NCBI GenBank assembly: GCA_963765105.1
Contig: CAVXUW010000004.1
Location: 868,001 to 932,000, forward strand
Length of the DNA: 64,000 bases
Direction of reading: 5' to 3'
DNA from: CALMEC01 sp963765105
GTDB lineage: Bacteria > Actinomycetota > Thermoleophilia > Miltoncostaeales > Miltoncostaeaceae
Shown: positions 1-7,267 of the stretch, in pieces
Layout: each line of letters begins with the position of its first letter
Numbering within the stretch: the stretch's first letter is position 1
Notes under the pieces: generated by a model
Told to the model about the DNA's origin: nothing
Databases searched by the model: none
Seen by the model: only the letters and a program-made list of their open reading frames with translations
Made by a program: the position numbers and the translations under genes

Positions 1-188
1 CGGTGTTTCTCAAGGGCTATCCGCCCGCTGCGGTCTGCGAGTGGGCCGAGAAAGCGGCACCGGATCTCATTGTCGCCGCGTCGCACCGTGGAATCATTGA
101 TCGGCTGTTGCTCGGGAGCTTCGCGAACTACGTTGCCTACCACGCCCCGTGCGAGGTGCTTCTCACCCGCGTCCCGACGACGGACTAG
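1..188 (+). CDS. universal stress protein, C-terminal fragment
   Basis: Only the last about 61 residues are present and the gene continues off the left edge. The fragment ends with the second half of a Usp fold: a YPPAAVCEWAE helix, the strand DLIVAASHRG, then the ATP-loop-like stretch RLLLGSFANYVAYHAPCEVLL. It is nearly identical in layout to the end of the complete tandem Usp protein at 6250-7197 (DLIVASSHRG, LLGSFAKYVAYHSPCEVLL), so the two are paralogues. Proteins of this family bind ATP or AMP and are induced by growth arrest. The GTG at base 3 is probably an internal codon rather than the start. Confidence 0.85.
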   Translation, partial: VFLKGYPPAAVCEWAEKAAPDLIVAASHRGIIDRLLLGSFANYVAYHAPCEVLLTRVPTTD

Positions 189-225
189 TCGGCCGCCGGG
201 GCGACGTACCCACGCATCTTCGTCG

Positions 226-495
226 TCACGCGATGAGTGCAATCTGCAGCGTCAGAAGCAGACCGACACTTCCGACGAAGCCGACACTCGCCGCGATCAT
301 CGGCCGAGCGACCGTGCTCTCCGCCTCCTCGACACGGCGACGCTGGCGGGTGCTGCCACCGCGTTGCCCCGTGCTCTCTGGGTAATGGACACACCCAGGC
401 ACTGAGCACACGTCCGTCGATCCGACCTCAAGTCGGTCGACCAAGGTCGCCAAGCGGGTCATCTCGGTATCCCGTTCACGTGTTGCGGTGATCAT
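226..495 (-). CDS. small Cys/His-motif protein with C-terminal membrane helix
   Basis: This 89-residue protein has an ATG preceded by the strong Shine-Dalgarno stretch AGAGGGGGA. The N-terminal half (LATLVDRLEVGSTDVCSVPGCVHY) carries a C-x3-G-C-x-H motif. A charged linker follows, then a hydrophobic C-terminal helix (residues about 66-89) ending at the carboxyl terminus. The N-terminal half closely matches the 52-residue protein at 18803-18961 (ALLDRLDP..TVCCVGGCIHH), which argues that both are real genes. The Cys/His motif could bind metal. The gene is transcribed divergently from the metal ATPase at 621. I do not recognise a named family. Confidence 0.6.
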   Translation of the reverse strand: MITATRERDTEMTRLATLVDRLEVGSTDVCSVPGCVHYPESTGQRGGSTRQRRRVEEAESTVARPMIAASVGFVGSVGLLLTLQIALIA

Positions 496-620
496 CGTTC
501 CCCCTCTGCGATCTCGATGTCGGCCGGACCGGCAGCCACCCCGACGATCTCGCCGGACGAGCGCGATCTCGACCGTAGAACGCCGCTATCGTCGGTCGGC
601 CAATTCCGGATGGCAGCTCC

Positions 621-2621
621 GTGAAACGCGCTGCGGATGGCCCGCAGGAAGGCTCCGCGGATCTCCCCTCTCGTGCATGTGCCGCGAACGGCAAGCTCAC
701 GACCATCCCATCAATGCCCGCCACACCCACACCTCCGCGTGCAAACGTGACGCCTCGACAACTACGACGCCCGCTGACCTCGTCCCGAAATACCATCGCC
801 GGCATCGCGGCGGTTTTGGTGCTGGCCCTCGGCGGGGCCCTGTGGTTCGCAGGGGCCGAGCGGGTGGCAGACATCGTCTGGTCAGCCGAGATCGTCGCGG
901 TCGTCGCATCGCTCGTCGTCTCGATCGTTCGCGCCATCATCCGAAAGCAGTTCGGAGTTGACGTCATCGCCCTACTGGCAATGGTCGGCGCGCTCGCACT
1001 TGGCGAGTATCTCGCTGGGGCGGTGATCGCCGTGATGTGGACGGGGGGAAACGCGCTTGAGGCCCTGGCGAGTGGTCGCGCCCGCCGCGAGCTGCAACTA
1101 CTGGTCGATCGCGCTCCGCGGTCTGCGTTGGTCCACATCGACGATCACGTCGTCGAAGTCGCGGTCGATGACATCCAAGTGGGCGATCGCATCGTTGTTC
1201 GCTCTGGCGAGATCGTCCCCACCGACGGCGTCGTGGAGAGCGATCGTGCTGTCGTCGACGAATCGGCCCTCACCGGTGAACCACTTCCCGTCGAACGCCG
1301 ACACGGCAGCCCGGTCCGTAGCGGCACATCCAATGCCGGTGGAGCGTTCGACATCCGTGCCACGCGACCCGCGGCCGAAAGCTCATACGCAGCGATTGTC
1401 CGTTTGGTCATCGCCGCGGAGGCCAACCGCGCCCCATTCTTGCGGCTCGCCGACCGATACGCGGCCATCTTTCTGCCCATCACCCTCGTGACCGCCGGGA
1501 CGGCGTGGGCATTTTCGGGTGACCCCATCCGCGGACTTGCGGTGATGATCGTCGCGACGCCCTGCCCGCTGATACTTGCCGCACCGGTCGCCTTGGTATC
1601 GGGCATGTCTCGTGCCGCACGTTCGGGAGTCATCCTCAAAGGAGCAGGGGTGGTCGAGCGACTTGCGGACGTTCGGACAGTGCTCCTTGACAAGACCGGA
1701 ACCCTGACGACCGGGACGCCCGAGGTCCGACGCATCGTAACCTCCGCCAACGTCGACCCGGAGAAGGTTCTCCAGATGGCCGCCTCGGTCGAGCAGCTCT
1801 CGAGTCACGTCGTCGCACGCGCCCTCGTCAACGAGGCGCTCACACGCGATATCCCGCTCACGTTTCCGATCGACGTGGTCGAAGAAATGGGTCGCGGCGT
1901 CCGCGGCACCGTCGCGGGACATCAGGTCGTTGCCGGGGAGCCAGAGTGGGTGCGTTCCACCGGGGCGCTAAAGGTCGATTCGACCGCTCTCGAAGATCGC
2001 GAACCAGGTGACGGGCTGGTCGCGGTCAGCATCGACGGCTCCCTCGTCGGCGCCGTGGTCTTCGGTGACCGCCTTCGTGATGACGCGGCCCAAACGATCA
2101 CGCGGCTGCGTGCTCAGGGCGTCCGGCACGTCGCCCTGGTCACCGGTGATCGCGCCGCGGTTGCGGAGACGATTGGGCGCAACGTCGGTGTCGACCGGGT
2201 CTACTCGGACCAAACCCCGGAGCAAAAGCTCGGCATCGTCACATCCCTTCTCGGCCAGGCCGGCGCGCGACCCGTCATGATGGTTGGCGATGGCATCAAC
2301 GATGCGCCGGCACTCGCGGCCGCCGACGTCGGGATCGCAATGGCGGGCACCGGAGCAACGATATCGTCCGAAACCGCCGACGCCGTCGTCCTCGTCGATC
2401 GCTTCGAACGCATCGCTGACGCAATCACAAGCAGTCGATGGGCCTTCTCCATCGCCCGGCAAAGCGTTGTCTTTGGCATCGGGGCGAGTGTCATTGCGAT
2501 GGGCCTCGCTGCGGTCGGTCTCATTGCGCCCCTACCGGGAGCTCTCCTTCAGGAGGGCATCGATCTCGCGGTCATCCTCAACGCACTGCGTGCCCTTCGC
2601 GTCCCCGCACTGGCCACCTGA
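621..2621 (+). CDS. heavy-metal translocating P-type ATPase (P1B, TPC motif)
   Basis: A membrane pump that would export or import a transition metal using ATP. Visible hallmarks, numbered from the GTG at 621, are the actuator motif TGEP (218-221), the transmembrane metal motif TPCPL (313-317), the phosphorylation site DKTGTLT (Asp357), TGD (508-510) and the hinge GDGINDAPAL (556-565). No N-terminal HMA domain or CxxC is present. The metal motif is TPC, not the CPC of Cu pumps or the SPC of Co pumps. The usual HP pair of the nucleotide domain reads SSHV. Eight or so membrane helices can be placed. The start is uncertain: neither GTG 621 nor ATG 714 has a good ribosome-binding site, and the first about 55 residues look non-conserved. 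The substrate cannot be read from sequence. Confidence 0.9.
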   Translation: MKRAADGPQEGSADLPSRACAANGKLTTIPSMPATPTPPRANVTPRQLRRPLTSSRNTIAGIAAVLVLALGGALWFAGAERVADIVWSAEIVAVVASLVVSIVRAIIRKQFGVDVIALLAMVGALALGEYLAGAVIAVMWTGGNALEALASGRARRELQLLVDRAPRSALVHIDDHVVEVAVDDIQVGDRIVVRSGEIVPTDGVVESDRAVVDESALTGEPLPVERRHGSPVRSGTSNAGGAFDIRATRPAAESSYAAIVRLVIAAEANRAPFLRLADRYAAIFLPITLVTAGTAWAFSGDPIRGLAVMIVATPCPLILAAPVALVSGMSRAARSGVILKGAGVVERLADVRTVLLDKTGTLTTGTPEVRRIVTSANVDPEKVLQMAASVEQLSSHVVARALVNEALTRDIPLTFPIDVVEEMGRGVRGTVAGHQVVAGEPEWVRSTGALKVDSTALEDREPGDGLVAVSIDGSLVGAVVFGDRLRDDAAQTITRLRAQGVRHVALVTGDRAAVAETIGRNVGVDRVYSDQTPEQKLGIVTSLLGQAGARPVMMVGDGINDAPALAAADVGIAMAGTGATISSETADAVVLVDRFERIADAITSSRWAFSIARQSVVFGIGASVIAMGLAAVGLIAPLPGALLQEGIDLAVILNALRALRVPALAT

Positions 2622-2783
2622 TCCTGGTAGTGCGGCCGTTCACGGCGTCGGCTGATGCCGCCGACCGATCGACGTCCGTAGTTGACCGCAGAGAATCCCG
2701 GAGACGGCCGGATGCACTCGTTGGAGGACGCAGATCAGCATTCAGAGGGAGCCGTGACGTTCCGCACGAAAGGGAGACGCGAA

Positions 2784-3548
2784 ATGAGATCGACAATGCA
2801 TCACCGGTCGCTTTCGTCACTGCGACCACACCGTCGGACCATCGACGAGCCACCAACGCTCGACCTCGGTCGCGTCCTCCTGGGACTCGTGATCATCACA
2901 ATCGGGACGCTCTACTTGCTGCAAAGCGCCGATGCTCTCGATGCCGGCAACACAATCGACAGATGGTGGCCGACGGTCCTCATCGTGATGGGCGTTTTTC
3001 AGCTCGTGGAACGCAGCCATGGTCAGATCGGCCCGTACCTCCTCATCGCCGTTGGCGTACTCCTCCTTCTGGCGACGACGGACGTGCTCCCCGGGGACGC
3101 CTGGAGCTACATTTGGCCCACCGCCCTGATCGTGATTGGCGTGGCAACCATTGCGCGATGGAGCGGGGCCGGACGTCTCCCGCGAACCGAGTCGGGAGAT
3201 GTGGTCGTCGCCTCCGGGATATTCGGTGGACCAACGCTCGTCAATGCATCTCAAACGTTCAGAGGCGCGTCGCTCACCGCAGTGTTTGGCGGCGTGGAAC
3301 TCGATCTGCACGACGCCAGACCCGCCCCGGAGGGTGCTCGCATCACCGCGACGGCGGCCTTCGGGGGCATTGATATCGTCGTTCCCCATGGTTGGAGACT
3401 CACGGTTAAGGCGACACCGTTCTTCGGCGGCGTCGAGGACAAAACCGAGCACTCAGGCGACCTGCCGGAGAACGCTCCGACACTTCTTGTGGATGCTCTC
3501 GCCGTCTTTGGCGGAGTCGAGATTCGGCACCCCAAGCACAACACCTGA
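2784..3548 (+). CDS. LiaF-like/DUF5668 membrane protein
   Basis: A 254-residue protein. The start at ATG 2784 is supported by AGGGAG nine bases upstream; a longer TTG-started reading exists but has no such site. After a basic N-terminus there are four hydrophobic segments (about residues 28-45, 56-70, 78-92 and 98-113) that alternate with short loops containing paired Trp (RWWPTVLIVMG). A soluble C-terminal domain follows, with repeated FGG turns (IFGGPT, VFGGVE, AFGGID, FFGGVE, VFGGVE). That is the layout of LiaF/YvqF-type cell-envelope stress proteins, whose C-terminal part forms a beta-helix. Here it sits between a metal ATPase and a Mg-sensor gene, so an envelope or cation stress role is inferred. 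It may be co-transcribed with the next gene, 53 bp away. Confidence 0.75.
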   Translation: MRSTMHHRSLSSLRPHRRTIDEPPTLDLGRVLLGLVIITIGTLYLLQSADALDAGNTIDRWWPTVLIVMGVFQLVERSHGQIGPYLLIAVGVLLLLATTDVLPGDAWSYIWPTALIVIGVATIARWSGAGRLPRTESGDVVVASGIFGGPTLVNASQTFRGASLTAVFGGVELDLHDARPAPEGARITATAAFGGIDIVVPHGWRLTVKATPFFGGVEDKTEHSGDLPENAPTLLVDALAVFGGVEIRHPKHNT

Positions 3549-3601
3549 CAACGAAGCGAGCTGGTGCCAGTACGCCTGATTGCCCGCCACAGCCCATCAC
3601 C

Positions 3602-4483
3602 GTGAATCAGACGAACGATCACAACACGACGTCTCGCCTGTCGGATCTCGTCGGTAGCGAGGTCGTCGCTGGTTCCGGGGAGAGCGTCGGGCGACTTCGC
3701 GACATGACGGTCATGTTCGCCGATACCGAACCGAACGTCCGACGGATTGTTGTCTCCGAGGGACGAAACGGCGCGCGCCGTTACATCTCCTGGACCGATG
3801 TCGTCCGTTTCGAACCTCAGCTCATCGAGATCCGTCCCCGGTCACCGATGGACGACGAACACGACTCGCCGCCGGGGGAGGTCGCTCTCGTCCGCGACGT
3901 TCTGGACGTCCAAGTTCTCGACACCACCGGCCGTCGCTTCGGACGGGTGGGGGACGTGCGGCTCGCCCGCGAAGGGCACGAACTCCGCGTTGCGGGAGTC
4001 GAGATCGGAACGGCGTCGATCCTTCACCGTCTGGGTCTCTCGCACTTCGTGCGCGCTGACGACCACCTCATCGGTTGGGCCGACATCCACTTGATGTCCG
4101 GCCGGGGTCACGCGCTTCAGCTCGAGATACCTGGGCGAGGTGCCGACCGCCTGCCACCCGCCGCGGTGGCCAAACTCGTCGGAGGCCTTCCGACGCACCG
4201 CGGAGCGGAGGTGGTCACCTCACTTCCACCCGATCTCGCTGCGGCGACACTGAGCCGCATTCGCCCCCAAACCACCGGCCGCCTGTTGGGGCTCCTCCCG
4301 ACACGTACAAGCGCCGCCCTCGTTTCTCGTATGCCCCAAGACGACGCGGCGGCGGCGTTGCGACATCTCCGTCGAGACACCCTCGAGACCGTCCTGGAGG
4401 GCATGGCGTCAAATCGCGCCGATCAGTTGCGACGTTTGATCACCCATCCCCCTCATACCGCCGCAGGGTTAATCGAACCCTGA
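3602..4483 (+). CDS. PRC-barrel x2 + MgtE N-domain protein (upstream part of a frameshifted gene)
   Basis: The product starts at a GTG with no clear Shine-Dalgarno. Residues about 10-80 (LSDLVGSEVVAGSGESVGRL) and about 95-165 (VLDVQVLDTTGRRFGRVGDV) are two PRC-barrel repeats. Residues about 185-288 are an MgtE intracellular N-domain: helical repeats such as LPPAAVAKLVGGLP and MPQDDAAAALRHLR, ending HPPHTAAGLIEP. In MgtE-like proteins this TAxGL segment leads straight into CBS domains. Here the frame ends at TGA, but the CBS domains continue in the +1 frame from the next base (4482-4853). I read the two as one protein interrupted by a +1 shift. It is a probable soluble Mg2+ sensor for the Nramp-like transporter that follows. 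Confidence 0.8.
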   Translation: MNQTNDHNTTSRLSDLVGSEVVAGSGESVGRLRDMTVMFADTEPNVRRIVVSEGRNGARRYISWTDVVRFEPQLIEIRPRSPMDDEHDSPPGEVALVRDVLDVQVLDTTGRRFGRVGDVRLAREGHELRVAGVEIGTASILHRLGLSHFVRADDHLIGWADIHLMSGRGHALQLEIPGRGADRLPPAAVAKLVGGLPTHRGAEVVTSLPPDLAAATLSRIRPQTTGRLLGLLPTRTSAALVSRMPQDDAAAALRHLRRDTLETVLEGMASNRADQLRRLITHPPHTAAGLIEP

Positions 4484-4484
4484 T
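4464..4484 (+). other. possible +1 frameshift site (CCC TGA T) within a 7-bp hairpin
   Basis: The 0-frame of the MgtE-N gene ends with CCC TGA (4478-4483), and the CBS frame is open from GAT at 4482. A P-site proline tRNA slipping one base forward from CCC to CCT would join the two halves exactly at a conserved position. CCC-stop sites are known +1 slippage sites. The site lies inside a hairpin: CAGGGTT (4464-4470), AATCG, AACCCTG (4476-4482). The downstream frame has no ATG or GTG before the CBS domain, only a TTG at 4563. A sequencing indel would look the same. Confidence 0.45.
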
Positions 4485-4853
4485 GTCATCGTCGTCGGGT
4501 CCGACGCAACCCCGGACGAGATCCGTCAACGTATCCGCGACTTTGGGCCGACGCTCGATGCCTTGGTAACCGTCTTTGTCGTCGACGCCCAAACGGAGCT
4601 CCGGGCGATCCCTGCGCGGCATCTCCTGACCGATCGGTTCGACACCGTACCGACGCCGTCAGTACGGTGGGACGCGTCGATCGAGTCGGTCATCGGGGAA
4701 TTCGCCATCCACGACATCCTGGCACTCCCCGTCCTTGACGACGCCGGAGATGTGATCGGCGCGGTCGCTGTGGACGACGTTCTCGAAGAGCTCCTCGCCG
4801 AACGACTTCCCGGGGGTCACCGCATACGGATGCGTCGCGGACGACGTCGGTGA
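4482..4853 (+). CDS. CBS-domain part of the frameshifted MgtE-N/PRC protein
   Basis: Reading in the +1 frame from the end of the preceding gene gives DVIVVGSDATPDEIRQRI and then a CBS pair. First comes VTVFVVDAQTELRAIPARHLL, then IESVIGEFAIHDILALPVLDD with DVIGAVAVDDVLEELL. A basic tail (RIRMRRGRRR) follows. CBS pairs in MgtE sense Mg2+ or adenine nucleotides. If this half were translated alone it would have to start at the weak TTG at 4563 inside the first CBS motif, so fusion by frameshift is the better explanation. Its stop codon overlaps the GTG start of the Nramp-like gene (GTGA), implying translational coupling of sensor and transporter. Confidence 0.7.
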   Translation, partial: DVIVVGSDATPDEIRQRIRDFGPTLDALVTVFVVDAQTELRAIPARHLLTDRFDTVPTPSVRWDASIESVIGEFAIHDILALPVLDDAGDVIGAVAVDDVLEELLAERLPGGHRIRMRRGRRR

Positions 4854-6067
4854 AGATGCGTATCGCAGCACTGCTTGCGGTCGTCGGGCCGGGGCTGCTC
4901 GCCGGGCTCTCGGACGACGATCCGGCGGGTATCACGACCTACTCGATTCTCGGCGCCGACCACGGGTACCGCCTCCTTTGGGTGCTGGTTCTCTCGACAG
5001 GCGCGCTCATCGTCTTCCACGAGTTGGGAACCCGAATTGGCGTCGTGACGGGCCAAGGGCTCACCGGCATCGTGCGTGAGCGGTACGGAGTGCGCGTCGC
5101 AATGGCAGCTGTCGCCCTCCTTCTGGTCGCGAATGTTGGCACCACGTGCGCCGAGTTCGCCGGAATTGCGGCGGGCTTTCAGCTCGCCGGCGTCTCGCCG
5201 CTTCTGAGTGTTCCCTTGTCTGGCCTTGCGGTTGCCTGGCTCATCATGGGCGGAGGGTTCCGCCGTATCGAGCGCGTTCTCTTGGTTCTGTCGTCGGTAT
5301 TTGTCGCATACGTGATCGCGGGGGTGCTGGCCGGGCCTGACTGGGGACAGGCCGCCGTTGGCCTCGTCGTTCCGCGACTGCCGTTGACGCAGGACGGCGT
5401 GCTGATCGCGGCGGCAACGGTCGGGACAACGTTGGCTCCGTGGGGGCTGGCATTTATCCAGTCCTATGCCGTTGACAAGCGGCTCACCCCGGCCGACCTT
5501 CGGTATGAACGCATCGACGTTGTGGTCGGATCTCTTCTGACCGGATTCATCGGGGTAATGATCGTCATTGCGTGCGCCGCGACCCTGAACGCCGACGGTC
5601 GAACGATCACCGATGCCAAGGATGCGGCGCTCGCCCTGGAACCGCTGGCAGGGGGATGGGCGTCCGGACTCTTCGCCCTGGGACTGATCGGAGCTGGCCT
5701 GCTCGCAGCATGCATCCTTCCCCTCTCGACGGCCTACTCGGTCAGCGAAGCGTTTGGCGAGGAGGCGGCCCTGGACGATGCTCCGCACACGGCCAAACTC
5801 TTCTACGGCACGTTTGTCAGTGTGCTCGCGGTCTCGGCCGCCGTCGTCATGATTCCGCGCATTCCCCTCGTCAAGGTCCTCTACCTCACTCAAGTCGTCA
5901 ATGCCGTCCTGCTCCTCCCTCTTCTGGTGGTGTTGGGGAAGCTGAGTCGGGATCGCGAGTTGATGGGGTCGTTCGCCGTCGGAAGGACCGAAGCAGTCGT
6001 GATCGGCGTTCTGATCGCTCTGCTGGCGATGTGCCTGGGAGTACTTGGCTTCGTTTCGCTGTTCTAG
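4850..6067 (+). CDS. Nramp-family divalent cation transporter (Mg2+-type variant)
   Basis: A 405-residue polytopic membrane protein with about 11 helices. It has the Nramp fold signature GPGLLAGLSDDDPAGITTY in helix 1 and TTLAPWGLAFIQS in helix 6. Classical Mn/Fe transporters have DPGN in helix 1 and a Met-Pro-His in helix 6. Here these are DPAG and APW, so the Asn and Met metal ligands are absent. Loss of those ligands is a feature of the Nramp-related magnesium transporters. With an MgtE-type sensor protein immediately upstream and overlapping, Mg2+ transport is the best inference. The start may be GTG 4850, overlapping the upstream stop, or ATG 4856. Confidence 0.85.
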   Translation: MKMRIAALLAVVGPGLLAGLSDDDPAGITTYSILGADHGYRLLWVLVLSTGALIVFHELGTRIGVVTGQGLTGIVRERYGVRVAMAAVALLLVANVGTTCAEFAGIAAGFQLAGVSPLLSVPLSGLAVAWLIMGGGFRRIERVLLVLSSVFVAYVIAGVLAGPDWGQAAVGLVVPRLPLTQDGVLIAAATVGTTLAPWGLAFIQSYAVDKRLTPADLRYERIDVVVGSLLTGFIGVMIVIACAATLNADGRTITDAKDAALALEPLAGGWASGLFALGLIGAGLLAACILPLSTAYSVSEAFGEEAALDDAPHTAKLFYGTFVSVLAVSAAVVMIPRIPLVKVLYLTQVVNAVLLLPLLVVLGKLSRDRELMGSFAVGRTEAVVIGVLIALLAMCLGVLGFVSLF

Positions 6068-6249
6068 CCAGGGTCATCGTGCCGCGGAGACAGGAGAAAC
6101 CTCGGGCTGTGTCGACACCTGCCGCCCAGCGTGCCCAGGGCACGACCAGGGAAGCCCGTAGTCCCCTCGGATCCGGTAGCCGGGAAACCCCGGATGGTCC
6201 TCCCAGCTCACGCGCATAGCGTTACGAGCGACAACACCGAGGAGGGACG

Positions 6250-7197
6250 ATGTCGACGGTTAGCAGCGGCCAGAAAACAACGACAGCGAGTGCACGTGCG
6301 TCATCCTTCCCGTATCGGCACATCGCCTGCGCGGTCGACAGCGAATCGGCCTCGATTGACGCGGCGAACGAAGCGGCTCGCCTGCGAACTTTTGGACCCG
6401 GCGAACTGACGTTCCTCCATTCACCCGAGAGCCTGTCGGCGATCGCGGCTGACGGGCTGACGATACCCGCCCCCTCTGACGCCATGACCCGCCGCTTTCA
6501 GGAGTGGTTGTCCGATCTCGCACGTGCCCGAAATGGTCACAGCGAACTCGTTGCCGGCTATCCACCGGCGGCCGTGATCGAATGGTCGGACGTAAATGAT
6601 GTCGACCTGATTGTTGCGGGCACCCACCGTGGATTCATTGATCGGATGATGCTGGGAGGCTTTGCGTCGTATCTGGCGGCCCATGCCTCGTGCTCGGTTC
6701 TGCTGACACGACCCGGCGGTGAGCCGCCGACCCCGTCGCCCGCCCCGTTTCGGCATATCGCAGTGTGCGTCGACGGGTCAGAGCCGTCGATGCGGGCGCT
6801 CGACGAGGCGCGGTCCCTCGCTCATCTGGGCGCAGAGACCCTCTCCATCGTCCACGTCATCCAGTGGCCTCTCAGCCATATCGCCATGGGGTATGCCCTC
6901 GTTCCCGATCCCACGACCACGTTTGTCGAGGCTGAGGAGTGGCTCCGTGATCTCGTCGCCTCAACCGGGCAGGCGAACGGCATCCTTCTCAAAGGCGACC
7001 CAGCCAGCGCAGCGTGCGAATGGGCTCGCGAGGCGAAGCCCGACCTCATCGTCGCGTCATCTCATCGCGGGCTTGGGGAGCGCATCTTGCTCGGCAGCTT
7101 CGCAAAGTACGTGGCCTACCACTCTCCCTGCGAGGTTCTCCTCACGCGCCCTCACCCGCTGAAGGTCGCATCGGCCACTCCCGTGCCGTCAAGCTGA
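6250..7197 (+). CDS. tandem universal stress protein
   Basis: A 315-residue protein made of two Usp domains (about 22-155 and 168-300), each beginning YRHIACAVDS or FRHIAVCVDGSEPS. The first domain ends DLIVAGTHRGFIDRMMLGGFASYLAAH and the second DLIVASSHRGLGERILLGSFAKYVAYH. The G-x2-G-x9-G(S) ATP loop is better preserved in domain 2 (LGS) than in domain 1 (LGG). GAGGAGG lies six bases before the ATG, a very strong ribosome-binding site. Together with the partial Usp at the left edge and the phosphoketolase and disaccharide phosphorylase nearby, this looks like an energy-stress gene neighbourhood. That grouping is an inference. Confidence 0.92.
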   Translation: MSTVSSGQKTTTASARASSFPYRHIACAVDSESASIDAANEAARLRTFGPGELTFLHSPESLSAIAADGLTIPAPSDAMTRRFQEWLSDLARARNGHSELVAGYPPAAVIEWSDVNDVDLIVAGTHRGFIDRMMLGGFASYLAAHASCSVLLTRPGGEPPTPSPAPFRHIAVCVDGSEPSMRALDEARSLAHLGAETLSIVHVIQWPLSHIAMGYALVPDPTTTFVEAEEWLRDLVASTGQANGILLKGDPASAACEWAREAKPDLIVASSHRGLGERILLGSFAKYVAYHSPCEVLLTRPHPLKVASATPVPSS

Positions 7198-7267
7198 CAG
7201 CTGTGTTCCCGCACCGGTGCCACATGCGCCGGTTCGGGGAGAGCCTCGGTGACAACGGCAGGATGGA

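Noticed and set aside
4482..4853. Independent CBS gene
   Set aside because: No usable start before the first CBS motif and exact continuity with the upstream protein in the +1 frame favour a single split gene.
4817..5893. 358-codon minus-strand frame opposite the Nramp-like gene
   Set aside because: Charged low-complexity composition and full overlap with a clear transporter gene; a GC-skew shadow.
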